NCBI GenBank assembly: GCA_046091665.1 | Contig: JBJTCD010000122.1 | Span: forward strand, 1-64,000 | Source of the DNA: CAIUPE01 sp046091665 | GTDB taxonomy: Bacteria > Pseudomonadota > Alphaproteobacteria > Rhizobiales > Beijerinckiaceae | Direction of reading: 5' to 3' | DNA length: 64,000 nucleotides | Shown: positions 1 through 8,262 of the stretch, one piece after another | Layout: every line of letters starts with the position of its first letter | How positions within the stretch are numbered: the first letter of the stretch is position 1 | Program-made: the position numbers and the translations under genes | The notes under the pieces: model-generated | What the model saw: the letters and a program-made list of their open reading frames with translations, nothing else | What the model was told of the DNA's origin: nothing | Database searches by the model: none

Positions 1-1
1 T

Positions 2-688
2 ACCGCCTCGCCTAATTCTGAAAGAAAAGAAAATCCCGCCTCTGTTCCGGCCGACCCGGAAGCAAAAGGCTTTGTCGCCGAGCGACCGCAATTGGGCGTT
101 AACAAAGGTGAAAAAACTGTCAGCGAAGGTCTGCCCGATCAAGGCGTAACTAATGGAAAATCAGGCGTGCCGGCCGTTGCCGAACGTATTGATCCTTCGC
201 CAACGCCTGCCTCAAATCCACCGAAGAGCTCGCAATTGGCTTTGCTTGAACCACTCTCCGGTTCGGCAACATTCTCGTCAACAAAGCCAAGTCCGGATGA
301 AACGCGGATTGTTTCAACGCGACAGGCGGATCTCGATCCCTTCGGCGGTGGTGTCGATGTACAAGTGGATAAGCCGATGGTGACGATGGTCTATGAACCG
401 CGTGCCGTTCGGCTTGACGGTGGAGCGACATTGAAGCTCACCGAATTTATCAATCGAAATAAAGATGATCTTGCTGAGCGGCGTATTCGCGTAAGAGCGC
501 TTGCCAATGTACGTGATGGGGCGGTCACGAATGCGCGTCGCTTTAGCTATTATCGCGCGATGGCCATGCGCCAATTGTTGATCGATCAGGGAATTCCCGC
601 CAACAAAATCGCCGTGGTGATCGATGATGTGAGCGATTCTGAACGCCACGATGTTGTTGAACTTTTCGCTATTCGCAAAGAAGATTGA
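2..688 (+). CDS. OmpA-like C-terminal domain protein (5' end outside window)
   Basis: The reading frame is open from base 2 of the window, so the start codon lies upstream and the gene is partial. An internal TTG at 92 is a possible but unconvincing start. The first ~115 visible residues are rich in Pro, Ser, Ala and Lys and look like a disordered linker. The last ~110 residues have the pattern of an OmpA/MotB peptidoglycan-binding domain: a predicted strand, a helix, then RFSYYRAMAMRQLLIDQGI followed by PANKI, which matches the R-A-x-A-V-x-x-x-L-x-x-x-G-I stretch of that family. The next gene, 9 bp downstream, is a MotA/TolQ-like channel protein, so the two probably form a membrane complex anchored to the cell wall. 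The domain call is fairly good; the function is inference. Confidence 0.6.
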   Translation, partial: TASPNSERKENPASVPADPEAKGFVAERPQLGVNKGEKTVSEGLPDQGVTNGKSGVPAVAERIDPSPTPASNPPKSSQLALLEPLSGSATFSSTKPSPDETRIVSTRQADLDPFGGGVDVQVDKPMVTMVYEPRAVRLDGGATLKLTEFINRNKDDLAERRIRVRALANVRDGAVTNARRFSYYRAMAMRQLLIDQGIPANKIAVVIDDVSDSERHDVVELFAIRKED

Positions 689-697
689 GGCTATGCC

Positions 698-2500
698 ATG
701 ACCATCAAGCGTAACAAAGATGCAAAATCGACATTGAATTCCATTTGGATTGAGATCTCAAAATCTGTTTTTGTTGTCGCTCTCATTATTGCCTTAGGTA
801 TATGGCAATATGATTTTGCCTATAAATCTGTGCTTTCGCATCCTCAGTTAAATCTTCTAATTATTTTCACATTTATTGGTGGTGTCGTCGCGGCCTTTAT
901 CACCGCATATCGCTTGTTTAATGAATATCACGTGTTGCAAGCGATGAAAGAGACCCAACATGATTTCGCTGAAATGGAAAAACTCGGCGACGATGGCGGG
1001 GTGACACGTTTGGTGAGGGCGGCCGAACCCGGCATTGTGATCACGCAACCGCGCCTTTTCGGCGAAGTCTATCGGCAGATCATGGGCGAGCTTCTGATGA
1101 CGCGAGGGTTACGCGTATCTCTCGCTCAACGAACGGCATTATTTGACTCCGTAAAAGAAGCAGCGAGCCGTGAACGGTCTTTGTCGAATTATCTCACCGG
1201 CACGCTGATTTTGATGGGGTTGATTGGGACCTTTATCGGCCTCATGGAAATGGTGGCTTCGGTGGGCGGTATTGTTGGCGGTCTCGCGAAAGCGGGCACA
1301 GGATCGGATGAAGCGATTAAAAATGTCATTCGCGATCTCGAAGCGCCGCTTGTCGGCATGGCCACGGGCTTCTCTGCATCCTTGTTTGGTCTTTTTGGAT
1401 CATTGTCTCTTGGCTTGATTGCACGTTTTATTGATGGCGCCTTGGCTGCTTTGCGCCATGATTTCGAAGGGTGGCTCACCCATATTGGGTCGCTTGAAGG
1501 ACAAGGGGTTTCATCGGTTCCCGGTGTCGCTTCGAATGAATCGAATGTCATTACTTTGGCAAGCACCTTGCTTGGCGCTTTCAGAACAACACAAGGTCTA
1601 ATTACAAGAAGCGCCGAAGTGATGAAAAAACTTGGTGATCGGCAGGAAACGCAAACGGCCGCACTCTCTATGTTGGTTGAACAAGTCGAGTCACTTTCGC
1701 TGCGACAAGCCAATATTTTTCAACAGATGAAAAAGCTTGATGTCATCAGTGATTCCGTTGAGCGGCTGCGTGAGGAAGAGATTTTGAGAGATCGCGCTCT
1801 TGCCAATCGTTACGCTGATGGTGTGGGCAGACTCTCGCAGACCATAGAAGATTCACGTGGCGCCGTGATTGAAGTTGTTGGACAAGTGGCCGATCAACAT
1901 CGTACAACCGAACGTCTTATTCGTGCGCTTGAACTGCAGACAACACGTGGCTTTGAGTCATTTGGCGTTGAAGTGAATGCACTCAAACAATCGGGTGAAG
2001 AGCGCGGCCGCGTGGCCATTGAATCAAATACCGCGCTTGAACGTTTGGTTCGAGAATCAACGAGACCGCTTGATGTCAAAACCATTGGCGATCAATTGTC
2101 AGCGTCCGTCGACGAGCGGTTGGGCGCAGGTTTTGGCGCAGTCGCGGCATCCTTTGATGAATCGCTCTCGCGTCTCCTGGTCGGCATCGAAAGATTGGGC
2201 ATCACGCAATCAGATCTTGCAGATCGTTTGGCCGCCTTTGATCGCGGTACAGATCCGGTGAGCGAGATGCGCGCCTTTGGGGAACATATTGAACAAGGCC
2301 TATCTAATGGCTTGAATGAAATTGCGCGTGTGCTCGACAGTATTCTGATTGCGCAAACCGCAGCGGCAAAACCCGCAACACCGGATGCGATTGAGGTTCC
2401 CGCCGCAGTCGAAGTCCCGGATTTATCCGCCGTAAGTCAAGCCGTGAACGAAGCCATACTCGCGCGCTTCCGCCGCCGCAATGGCCAGTCGGATGCGTGA
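698..2500 (+). CDS. MotA/TolQ/ExbB-like proton-channel protein with long cytoplasmic tail
   Basis: This is a 600-residue protein. Hydrophobic helices are visible at about residues 23-40, 50-72, 165-188 and 218-245. The last two are Gly- and Ala-rich (LMGLIGTFIGLMEMV and a GMATGFSASLFG stretch), as in the TM3-TM4 core of MotA, TolQ and ExbB. A cytoplasmic loop of ~90 residues separates TM2 from TM3. Residues ~250-600 form a long polar tail rich in Glu, Gln, Arg and Leu, probably largely coiled coil. MotA itself is only ~290 residues, so the tail is the unusual part. The ATG at 698 follows the OmpA-like gene by 9 bp and a 113-residue gene follows 33 bp downstream, which suggests one operon. Family membership is likely. 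Whether it drives motility, envelope work or defence cannot be decided here. Confidence 0.7.
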   Translation: MTIKRNKDAKSTLNSIWIEISKSVFVVALIIALGIWQYDFAYKSVLSHPQLNLLIIFTFIGGVVAAFITAYRLFNEYHVLQAMKETQHDFAEMEKLGDDGGVTRLVRAAEPGIVITQPRLFGEVYRQIMGELLMTRGLRVSLAQRTALFDSVKEAASRERSLSNYLTGTLILMGLIGTFIGLMEMVASVGGIVGGLAKAGTGSDEAIKNVIRDLEAPLVGMATGFSASLFGLFGSLSLGLIARFIDGALAALRHDFEGWLTHIGSLEGQGVSSVPGVASNESNVITLASTLLGAFRTTQGLITRSAEVMKKLGDRQETQTAALSMLVEQVESLSLRQANIFQQMKKLDVISDSVERLREEEILRDRALANRYADGVGRLSQTIEDSRGAVIEVVGQVADQHRTTERLIRALELQTTRGFESFGVEVNALKQSGEERGRVAIESNTALERLVRESTRPLDVKTIGDQLSASVDERLGAGFGAVAASFDESLSRLLVGIERLGITQSDLADRLAAFDRGTDPVSEMRAFGEHIEQGLSNGLNEIARVLDSILIAQTAAAKPATPDAIEVPAAVEVPDLSAVSQAVNEAILARFRRRNGQSDA

Positions 2501-2533
2501 TCCTGATTTTGTTGTATCAAAGGAATTTTTCTG

Positions 2534-2875
2534 ATGTTGGATCGTACTGAAAAACCTGAAGCGCCTAAGCCTCAACCGCCGCTACAGCTTGATCGTCGTC
2601 CCTGCTGTATCGTTTCGGAGCTTTTACTCGACGAGGAAGATCTCGTTCTGGATGGCATTGTGCGATGGCTTTTGCCCGATCGGGCACTCTTTCGTGAAGC
2701 AAGTCGGTATATCCTCGAGCGGCGTAATGATCGTGTGCGCCTGCGTATTCTTGGCGAAGATCATCCGGCAAAGATTATTGGCACCACCCGTGAAGGATAT
2801 GAAATCGCGTTCGAGACAGAAATTCCGCGGGAGACTGTGGTCGAGTGGGTGGATCGCTATCTGACGGAAGAGTGA
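2534..2875 (+). CDS. Hypothetical protein, 113 residues
   Basis: I do not recognise this protein. It starts at ATG 2534 after AAGGAATTTTTCTG, which gives a usable ribosome-binding site. The N-terminus is Pro-rich (residues 7-18), followed by a compact charged region with alternating hydrophobic positions and no membrane segment or signal peptide. The phrases RRNDRVRLRILGEDHPAKIIG and YEIAFETEIPRETVVEW suggest a small mixed alpha/beta domain. It lies 33 bp after the MotA-like gene on the same strand and is probably its cytoplasmic partner. It is a real gene by position and composition; the function is unknown. Confidence 0.6.
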   Translation: MLDRTEKPEAPKPQPPLQLDRRPCCIVSELLLDEEDLVLDGIVRWLLPDRALFREASRYILERRNDRVRLRILGEDHPAKIIGTTREGYEIAFETEIPRETVVEWVDRYLTEE

Positions 2876-2906
2876 AAATTTGGAGGGATGTAGGTTTCGG
2901 GAAAAA

Positions 2907-2983
2907 TGGTCGGAGCGAAAGGATTTGAACCTTCGACCCCCTCGTCCCGAACGAGGTGCGCTACCAGGCTGCGCTACGCTCCG
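2907..2983 (-). tRNA. tRNA-Pro (CGG)
   Basis: The minus strand folds as a complete 77-nt tRNA with CCA encoded. The acceptor stem CGGAGCG pairs with CGCUCCG, the anticodon stem CCUCG pairs with CGAGG, the loop is UUCGGGA with anticodon CGG, and the T arm contains GGUUCAAAUCC. The discriminator base is A73. Confidence 0.95.
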
Positions 2984-3146
2984 ACATGTCCCGCTCCCGG
3001 GAAGGCGGCGTTATAGCCGCGCGGCCCCCGGCTCGCAAGCGCCTTCCGGTTGAGCTGATCTGTCACAGGCTTTTCGATCGCTGGAATTTTTCGCTCCGGG
3101 TTGCGTCAAAGAAGCGGGCGCTTTATGCATCCTTCGCGAGTCGCAT

Positions 3147-3221
3147 TGGGGCGTCGCCAAGCGGTAAGGCAGTGGATGTTGATTCCACCATGCGGAGGTT
3201 CGAATCCTCCCGCCCCAGCCA
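3147..3221 (+). tRNA. tRNA-Gln (TTG) with G at position 33
   Basis: The sequence folds as a 75-nt tRNA. The acceptor UGGGGCG pairs with CGCCCCA, the D stem is GCC/GGC, the anticodon stem is GUGGA/UCCAC, the T arm is GGAGG-UUCGAAU-CCUCC, and the 3' end is GCCA, encoded. U1-A72 and G73 are glutamine identity features. The seven-base anticodon loop reads U-G-U-U-G-A-U, so the anticodon is UUG, but position 33, nearly always U, is G. The stem pairing leaves no alternative register. Confidence 0.9.
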
Positions 3222-3245
3222 TCTCCCCGTCACATTTTGAAAGTT

Positions 3246-5708
3246 TCAGGTCCCGCGTGGTTTTGCCCGCGTCGTGGGCTGGGCTTTGGCCGGATCATCC
3301 GGCCAGACATGTTTCGGGTAGCGCCCCTTCATCTCGCTTTTGACCGCTGCCCAAGAGCCCTTCCAGAAGCCCGGGAGATCACGCGTGATCTGGATAGGGC
3401 GGTGGGCAGGCGAGAGAAGATGGAGCACCAGCGGAATCCGCCCCTGCGCGACGCTTGGATGGGTTTCAAGACCGAAGAGTTCCTGAACCCGGATGGCGAG
3501 CACTGGCCCTTCTTCGGCCTCATAATCAATGGCGTGGCGGTTACTGGTGGGCGCGGTGAAAAAGGCAGGCGCTTCCGCCTCCACGCGTTGCTGCATGGGC
3601 CACTCCATCAGGGAGTTGAGCGCCTGGCGGAAGATCTCGTCATCAAGATCGGAAAGCCCCGTCTTTCCGATGAGAAAAGGCGCAAGCCAGTCCTCAGCGG
3701 TTTTCTCGAGCGTCTCGTCCGAAAGGTCCGGCCACTTGATGTCTGTCCGGCGCAAAAACAAAATCCGGTCACGCCATTGGCGTGTGGCTTTTGAGAGCGG
3801 CCATTGCGCCACCCCAAGTGATCCGAGCCCGCGCGCCAAAACACGCGCAGCGTCGTCAGACGCAGGAACGGGCAAACGCTGCTCGGAGAAAATAAGAGCG
3901 CCTAAGCGTCTGCTTTTCGTGGCGCGAAGTTGAGCCGCGTTCCGATCAAAACTGATTGACGCTTCCGAGATGATCTCCTTTTCAAATTCCGTTTCAATTT
4001 CGGAAAGCGTCAAAGGTGCTGAGAGAAGAATGCGCGCATCACTCGCACTGCCAGCGATTTCACCAATGGCAAGATAGGATTCACGCGCAAGAGCGTCATG
4101 CGGTTCAACACGCGCGGCGCGTCCATTCGCCATCAGAAACGAACCGGGCGCACCGCGCGCTTTGGCAATACGATCCGGAAACGCCAAAGCGAGCAAAGCC
4201 CCTGTGGAGAGGTCAATACCGCTTTGAGAATTTGAAACAGTGTCGGCCCATGATTTCGCAAGACGCCTCACATCATCCGCGCGGCGCGAGCGGTCTTTAT
4301 GGAATTGTTCGAGACGATGGGTGAGATCTGATGATGTGCCACCCATACCGCGCTCACTCATTAAAGCGGCAATTTCCGCGGCTTGATAGGCTTTACCTCT
4401 TGCGCCTGCTGTCACAATCATACGCGCCAATCGCGGTGGTAACGGCAAAGCGCGAATGGCGTGGCCTGTTGCGGTGATGCGTCCCTCTTCATCAAGTGCT
4501 TCAAGCGCATTCAAAGTCGCGCGCGCTTCATTGAGTGCTGGCTTTGGTGGCGGGTCAAGAAATGCCAAGCGCGTAGGGTCAGTGACGCCCCATTCTGCAC
4601 AATCAAGCATCAAGCCGGATAAATCGGCCGCGAGAATTTCAGGAGCCGAGAAAGGTTCAAGCGCACCCGTCGCTGCTTCTTCCCACAAACGATAGCAAAC
4701 ACCCGGCTCCGTTCGCCCCGCGCGACCACGCCGTTGATCGGCAGACGCGCGTGACACGCGCCGCGTTTCAAGCCTCGTTAAACCGAGATCCGGCTCGTAT
4801 ACGGGAATGCGCTGCAAACCTGAATCAATAACAACACGCACACCGTCAATGGTGAGCGATGTTTCAGCAATCGATGTTGCTAAAACGATTTTCCGAATAC
4901 CCGGACGCGCCGGTGAAATAGCCTTGTCCTGATCTGCAACATCCATCGCGCCATAAAGCGGCGCAATCTCGATGGATGGAGAAGAAATTTTATCTCGAAG
5001 CAAATCCTCTGTTCGTTTGATCTCGCTTTGCCCCGGTAGAAATACCAGAATCGATCCTTCATCTTGCGCGAGCGCATAACGGATTACGTCAACGATTGAG
5101 TCTTCAATACGACGCGAAGGATCACGCGGTCTATAAAATGTTTCAATCGGAAACGCTCGGCCTTCGCTTTCAATAACGGGACATTGACCAAGAAGCGTGG
5201 CAACACGCGCGCCATCAAGTGTTGCCGACATGGCTAGGATACGAAGATCAGGCCGCAAAGCCTGCTGCGCATCGAGCGCTAGCGCCAAGCCGAGATCGGC
5301 ATCCAATGATCTTTCGTGAAATTCGTCAAACAAAACCGCAGCAACGGAAGAGAGTGACGGATCATCAAGGATCATACGGGTAAAAATACCTTCAGTGATC
5401 ACTTCAATTCTTGTACGCGCGCTGATTTTGGATTGAAGCCTGACGCGATAGCCAACGGTGTCACCGACCGCTTCACCAAGGGTTGAAGCCATCCGCGCCG
5501 CCGCACCGCGTGCAGCAAGCCGCCGCGGTTCGAGAACAACAATTTTTTTTTCCTCGCGCCAAGACGCATCAAGCAGAGCGAGTGGCACACGGGTTGTTTT
5601 GCCCGCACCGGGCGGCGCGACCAAAACAGCGGATGAATGATGCTCGAGCGCATCGAGACAATCGGTAAGCACATCATCAATCGGAAGTCGCGTTTCAAAA
5701 ATCCGCAT
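3246..5708 (-). CDS. hrpB: ATP-dependent RNA helicase HrpB
   Basis: This 820-residue DEAH-box superfamily 2 helicase has Walker A APPGAGKTT at residues 31-39, the DEFH box at 128-131 (FDEFHERSLDADL), the SAT motif (MSATLDG) near 160 and the Q-R-R-G-R-A-G-R motif VI near 330. The HrpB-specific C-terminal region follows, with GLSDLDDE and the final RYPKHVWPDDP block typical of the family. Length matches HrpB (~810-840). It is a predicted cytoplasmic RNA helicase of unproved substrate, unrelated to the type III secretion regulator that shares its name. It is monocistronic, read away from tRNA-Gln; glcF ends 20 bp upstream. The start is ATG at 5708. Confidence 0.95.
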   Translation of the reverse strand: MRIFETRLPIDDVLTDCLDALEHHSSAVLVAPPGAGKTTRVPLALLDASWREEKKIVVLEPRRLAARGAAARMASTLGEAVGDTVGYRVRLQSKISARTRIEVITEGIFTRMILDDPSLSSVAAVLFDEFHERSLDADLGLALALDAQQALRPDLRILAMSATLDGARVATLLGQCPVIESEGRAFPIETFYRPRDPSRRIEDSIVDVIRYALAQDEGSILVFLPGQSEIKRTEDLLRDKISSPSIEIAPLYGAMDVADQDKAISPARPGIRKIVLATSIAETSLTIDGVRVVIDSGLQRIPVYEPDLGLTRLETRRVSRASADQRRGRAGRTEPGVCYRLWEEAATGALEPFSAPEILAADLSGLMLDCAEWGVTDPTRLAFLDPPPKPALNEARATLNALEALDEEGRITATGHAIRALPLPPRLARMIVTAGARGKAYQAAEIAALMSERGMGGTSSDLTHRLEQFHKDRSRRADDVRRLAKSWADTVSNSQSGIDLSTGALLALAFPDRIAKARGAPGSFLMANGRAARVEPHDALARESYLAIGEIAGSASDARILLSAPLTLSEIETEFEKEIISEASISFDRNAAQLRATKSRRLGALIFSEQRLPVPASDDAARVLARGLGSLGVAQWPLSKATRQWRDRILFLRRTDIKWPDLSDETLEKTAEDWLAPFLIGKTGLSDLDDEIFRQALNSLMEWPMQQRVEAEAPAFFTAPTSNRHAIDYEAEEGPVLAIRVQELFGLETHPSVAQGRIPLVLHLLSPAHRPIQITRDLPGFWKGSWAAVKSEMKGRYPKHVWPDDPAKAQPTTRAKPRGT

Positions 5709-5728
5709 ATCGACTGTCTAATGATGGC

Positions 5729-7063
5729 TCAATGAAAGCCGGGATCGGCAAGCACGCGTGGAAGTGGTCCACCGGTCGCCCAATCAAGCAATTCAATTGT
5801 GTGAACGACGCGAATATCGGATTGCCGATCTTTGAGTCCTTTACCGATTTGCGTCATGCAACCAAGATTGCCCGTCGCGACGAGCTCAGGTCTTGTTCGC
5901 TCGATATGATCAACTTTACGCTCCCGCAATGCGCCTGATAATTCCGGCTGCATCATATTATAGGTGCCTGCCGAACCGCAGCAGATATGACCCTCAGGCA
6001 CATCTTTCACAACAAACCCAGCGGCCTTCAAAAGATTTTTTGGTTCATCTTTGATCTGCTGTCCATGTTGCATCGAGCAAGCTGAATGATAGGCAATCAC
6101 CTGTCCGGTCGCATTTATTTTCTCAGGTAATCCGAATTGTGAAATCACTTCGGAAATATCTTTGGCAAGCGCCGAAACGCGCGCCGCCTTTTCAGCATAG
6201 GCCGGATCATTACGGAACATGAATCCATAATCTTTGATCGTGGTGCCGCAGCCCGATGTAGTGATCGCAATCGCATCAAGACCATCACCTTCGATTTCTT
6301 TCATCCACGCATCGATATTTGCCTTTGCAAAATGATGACTTTCTTCATCGCGCCCCATGTGATGGACAAGCGCGCCGCAACAGCCTTCGCCCTTCGCCCT
6401 CACGACATCAAAACCCATCCGGCTTAGAAGACGAATGGTCGCATCATTAATGCCCGGGTCCAGAACGGTCTGCGCGCAACCACCAAGTAATGCGATGCGT
6501 CCACGACGCGGCGCCTCTGTCGGTATGATTTCAGATGTTTCATGACGCGAACGTGCAGGAAGAGTCAGTGGCGCAAGATCAATCATTGCGCCGAGCTTTT
6601 TGCCAATTGACGGGAGTGCGCGAATAAGGGGAGCGATCACCTTGGCAAAGCGGGCACCAAAAAGCGCGAAACGAAAACGCGTCGGATAAGGCAACACATA
6701 GGCCAAGACCGCGCGGATCAGACGATCACCGAGAGGGCGCGAATATGTCGCCTCAATATGCGCCCGCGCGTGATCAATGAGATGCATATAATGAACGCCG
6801 GACGGACATGTTGTCATGCAAGAAAGGCATGAGAGGCAACGATCAATATGAGTGACGACATCTTTCGTCGCCGGACGCCCGCGTTCGAGCATATCTTTGA
6901 TCATATAAATACGACCGCGCGGGGAATCGAGTTCATCGCCGAGCAACAAATAGGTTGGACATGTCGCTGTGCAGAACCCGCAATGAACGCAGGTTCGCAG
7001 GATTTTTTCCGAGGCCTGCATTGCAGGCAGTTGAAGCGCTTCGGGTTTGAATGATGTTTGCAT
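5729..7063 (-). CDS. glcF: Glycolate oxidase iron-sulfur subunit GlcF
   Basis: This 444-residue protein has two N-terminal ferredoxin-type [4Fe-4S] motifs, with cysteines at residues 25, 28, 31, 35 and 76, 79, 82, 86. Two CCG domains follow (EGCCGALVHHMG near 217 and HICCGSAGTYNMMQ near 363), as in GlcF and heterodisulfide reductase subunits. It passes electrons from the flavin subunits GlcD and GlcE to the respiratory chain during oxidation of glycolate to glyoxylate. It is the third gene of glcD-glcE-glcF on the minus strand, 11 bp after glcE. No glcC-type regulator or glycolate permease is adjacent. Confidence 0.95.
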   Translation of the reverse strand: MQTSFKPEALQLPAMQASEKILRTCVHCGFCTATCPTYLLLGDELDSPRGRIYMIKDMLERGRPATKDVVTHIDRCLSCLSCMTTCPSGVHYMHLIDHARAHIEATYSRPLGDRLIRAVLAYVLPYPTRFRFALFGARFAKVIAPLIRALPSIGKKLGAMIDLAPLTLPARSRHETSEIIPTEAPRRGRIALLGGCAQTVLDPGINDATIRLLSRMGFDVVRAKGEGCCGALVHHMGRDEESHHFAKANIDAWMKEIEGDGLDAIAITTSGCGTTIKDYGFMFRNDPAYAEKAARVSALAKDISEVISQFGLPEKINATGQVIAYHSACSMQHGQQIKDEPKNLLKAAGFVVKDVPEGHICCGSAGTYNMMQPELSGALRERKVDHIERTRPELVATGNLGCMTQIGKGLKDRQSDIRVVHTIELLDWATGGPLPRVLADPGFH

Positions 7064-7074
7064 GATGATGTCGT

Positions 7075-8262
7075 CTATGCGCGGACCATCAGGCCCGGAT
7101 TGAAGATCCGTTTGGGATCATGAGCAAGGCGAATGCGTTCAGAGAGCGCGGCAAGCGGTGAGGAGAGGGGCTCGAACACATCCACCGCCGCGCGCACTTC
7201 AAGAGGCGCACGGAATAAGGTCGCGTGACCACCTGTATCTTTGAGCGCGTTACGAATGAGCGTGGCACCGCCATCGCCTTCGCTCTTTGTCTGAATCCAA
7301 ATCAAACCGCCACCCCAATCGAGAAGTGAGCGGAAAGTTAAACCATTCGAGCGAAGAGCATTTAAGAATGGAGATGCCTTTGAAGGCGCAAGCGATATTT
7401 TCCAGATAATATCAGTCTGCGGTTCAACAAAATCACTCACATCGCGGATACGGCGCCACAGGCCTTCCGAGGCGCTGTGATCGAGTCGCTCGACACGACT
7501 GAATGACGAAAGATCATGCGATAATTTTTCTGAACGATAAGCTACAGACTCGGTAAAACCTTCAAGACGAATGAGCGTCGTTGCGACGCGTTCCAATCCC
7601 GCAGGTAGATGCGCCGCCCCTGTCACATCGAAAGGAGAGCCGAGCGCCTTCGACATCGCGGCCACCGCGCGCGCGTCATCAAGGCCATGCAGCATCAAAG
7701 TCTGCGTTGTTTGTGGCTTTGGCAGAACTTTAAAGATCGCTTCGGTAATCAGACCCAGTGTACCCCATGAGCCCGCGAAGAGTTTTACAAGGTCAAGGCC
7801 CGTGACATTTTTCATCACCCGCCCACCGGATTTGATCAATTCACCTTCACCATTGATGAAGCGGATGCCGATCAAACTATCTCGACACGCGCCCGCTTGA
7901 ATGCGTCGTGGACCAGAAAGATTTGTTGCCGCAAGCCCACCAATTGTTGGTTCACCTGATGACCCAAGAAGCGCACGATAATCTGGCGGCTCGAAAGGCA
8001 GCATCTGGTTTTTTTCATCAAGCCGATCATAAATTTCTTTTAAAGGCGTTCCGGCGCGTGCGCCAATCACCATCTCGGCAGGCTCATAAAGTGTAATGCC
8101 CTGAAGCGATTTTGTTGAAAGCGTCGAAAGAGCGGTCACCGGTTGGCCGATATTTGATTTTGTTCCGCCGCCGATGAGTCGTAAGGTCGTACCATTGCGC
8201 GAGGCGTTACGAATGGTGGCGATAAAATCGTCTTCAGCGAAAAGAGAATGCGCTTCATTCAT
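7075..8262 (-). CDS. glcE: Glycolate oxidase FAD-binding subunit GlcE
   Basis: This 395-residue protein carries an FAD-binding type 4 fold with LIGGGTKSNIGQP near residue 30 and PTIGGLAATNLSGPRR near 110, followed by GRVMKNVTGLDLVKLFAGSWGTLG, a signature of GlcE. It ends in DPKRIFNPG, the usual C-terminal flavin-contact motif. It is the smaller flavoprotein of glycolate oxidase. Its ATG overlaps the glcD stop codon by four bases (8259-8262), so the two are probably translationally coupled. Length is within the family range (~350-410). Confidence 0.93.
   Translation of the reverse strand: MNEAHSLFAEDDFIATIRNASRNGTTLRLIGGGTKSNIGQPVTALSTLSTKSLQGITLYEPAEMVIGARAGTPLKEIYDRLDEKNQMLPFEPPDYRALLGSSGEPTIGGLAATNLSGPRRIQAGACRDSLIGIRFINGEGELIKSGGRVMKNVTGLDLVKLFAGSWGTLGLITEAIFKVLPKPQTTQTLMLHGLDDARAVAAMSKALGSPFDVTGAAHLPAGLERVATTLIRLEGFTESVAYRSEKLSHDLSSFSRVERLDHSASEGLWRRIRDVSDFVEPQTDIIWKISLAPSKASPFLNALRSNGLTFRSLLDWGGGLIWIQTKSEGDGGATLIRNALKDTGGHATLFRAPLEVRAAVDVFEPLSSPLAALSERIRLAHDPKRIFNPGLMVRA

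Noticed and set aside
1..2875. A true Zorya defence system
   Set aside because: Only the ZorA/ZorB-like architecture is present; there is no ZorC, ZorD or ZorE and the flanks are housekeeping genes.
3246..5708. HrpB as a type III secretion regulator
   Set aside because: The DEAH helicase motifs show it is the unrelated helicase of the same name.
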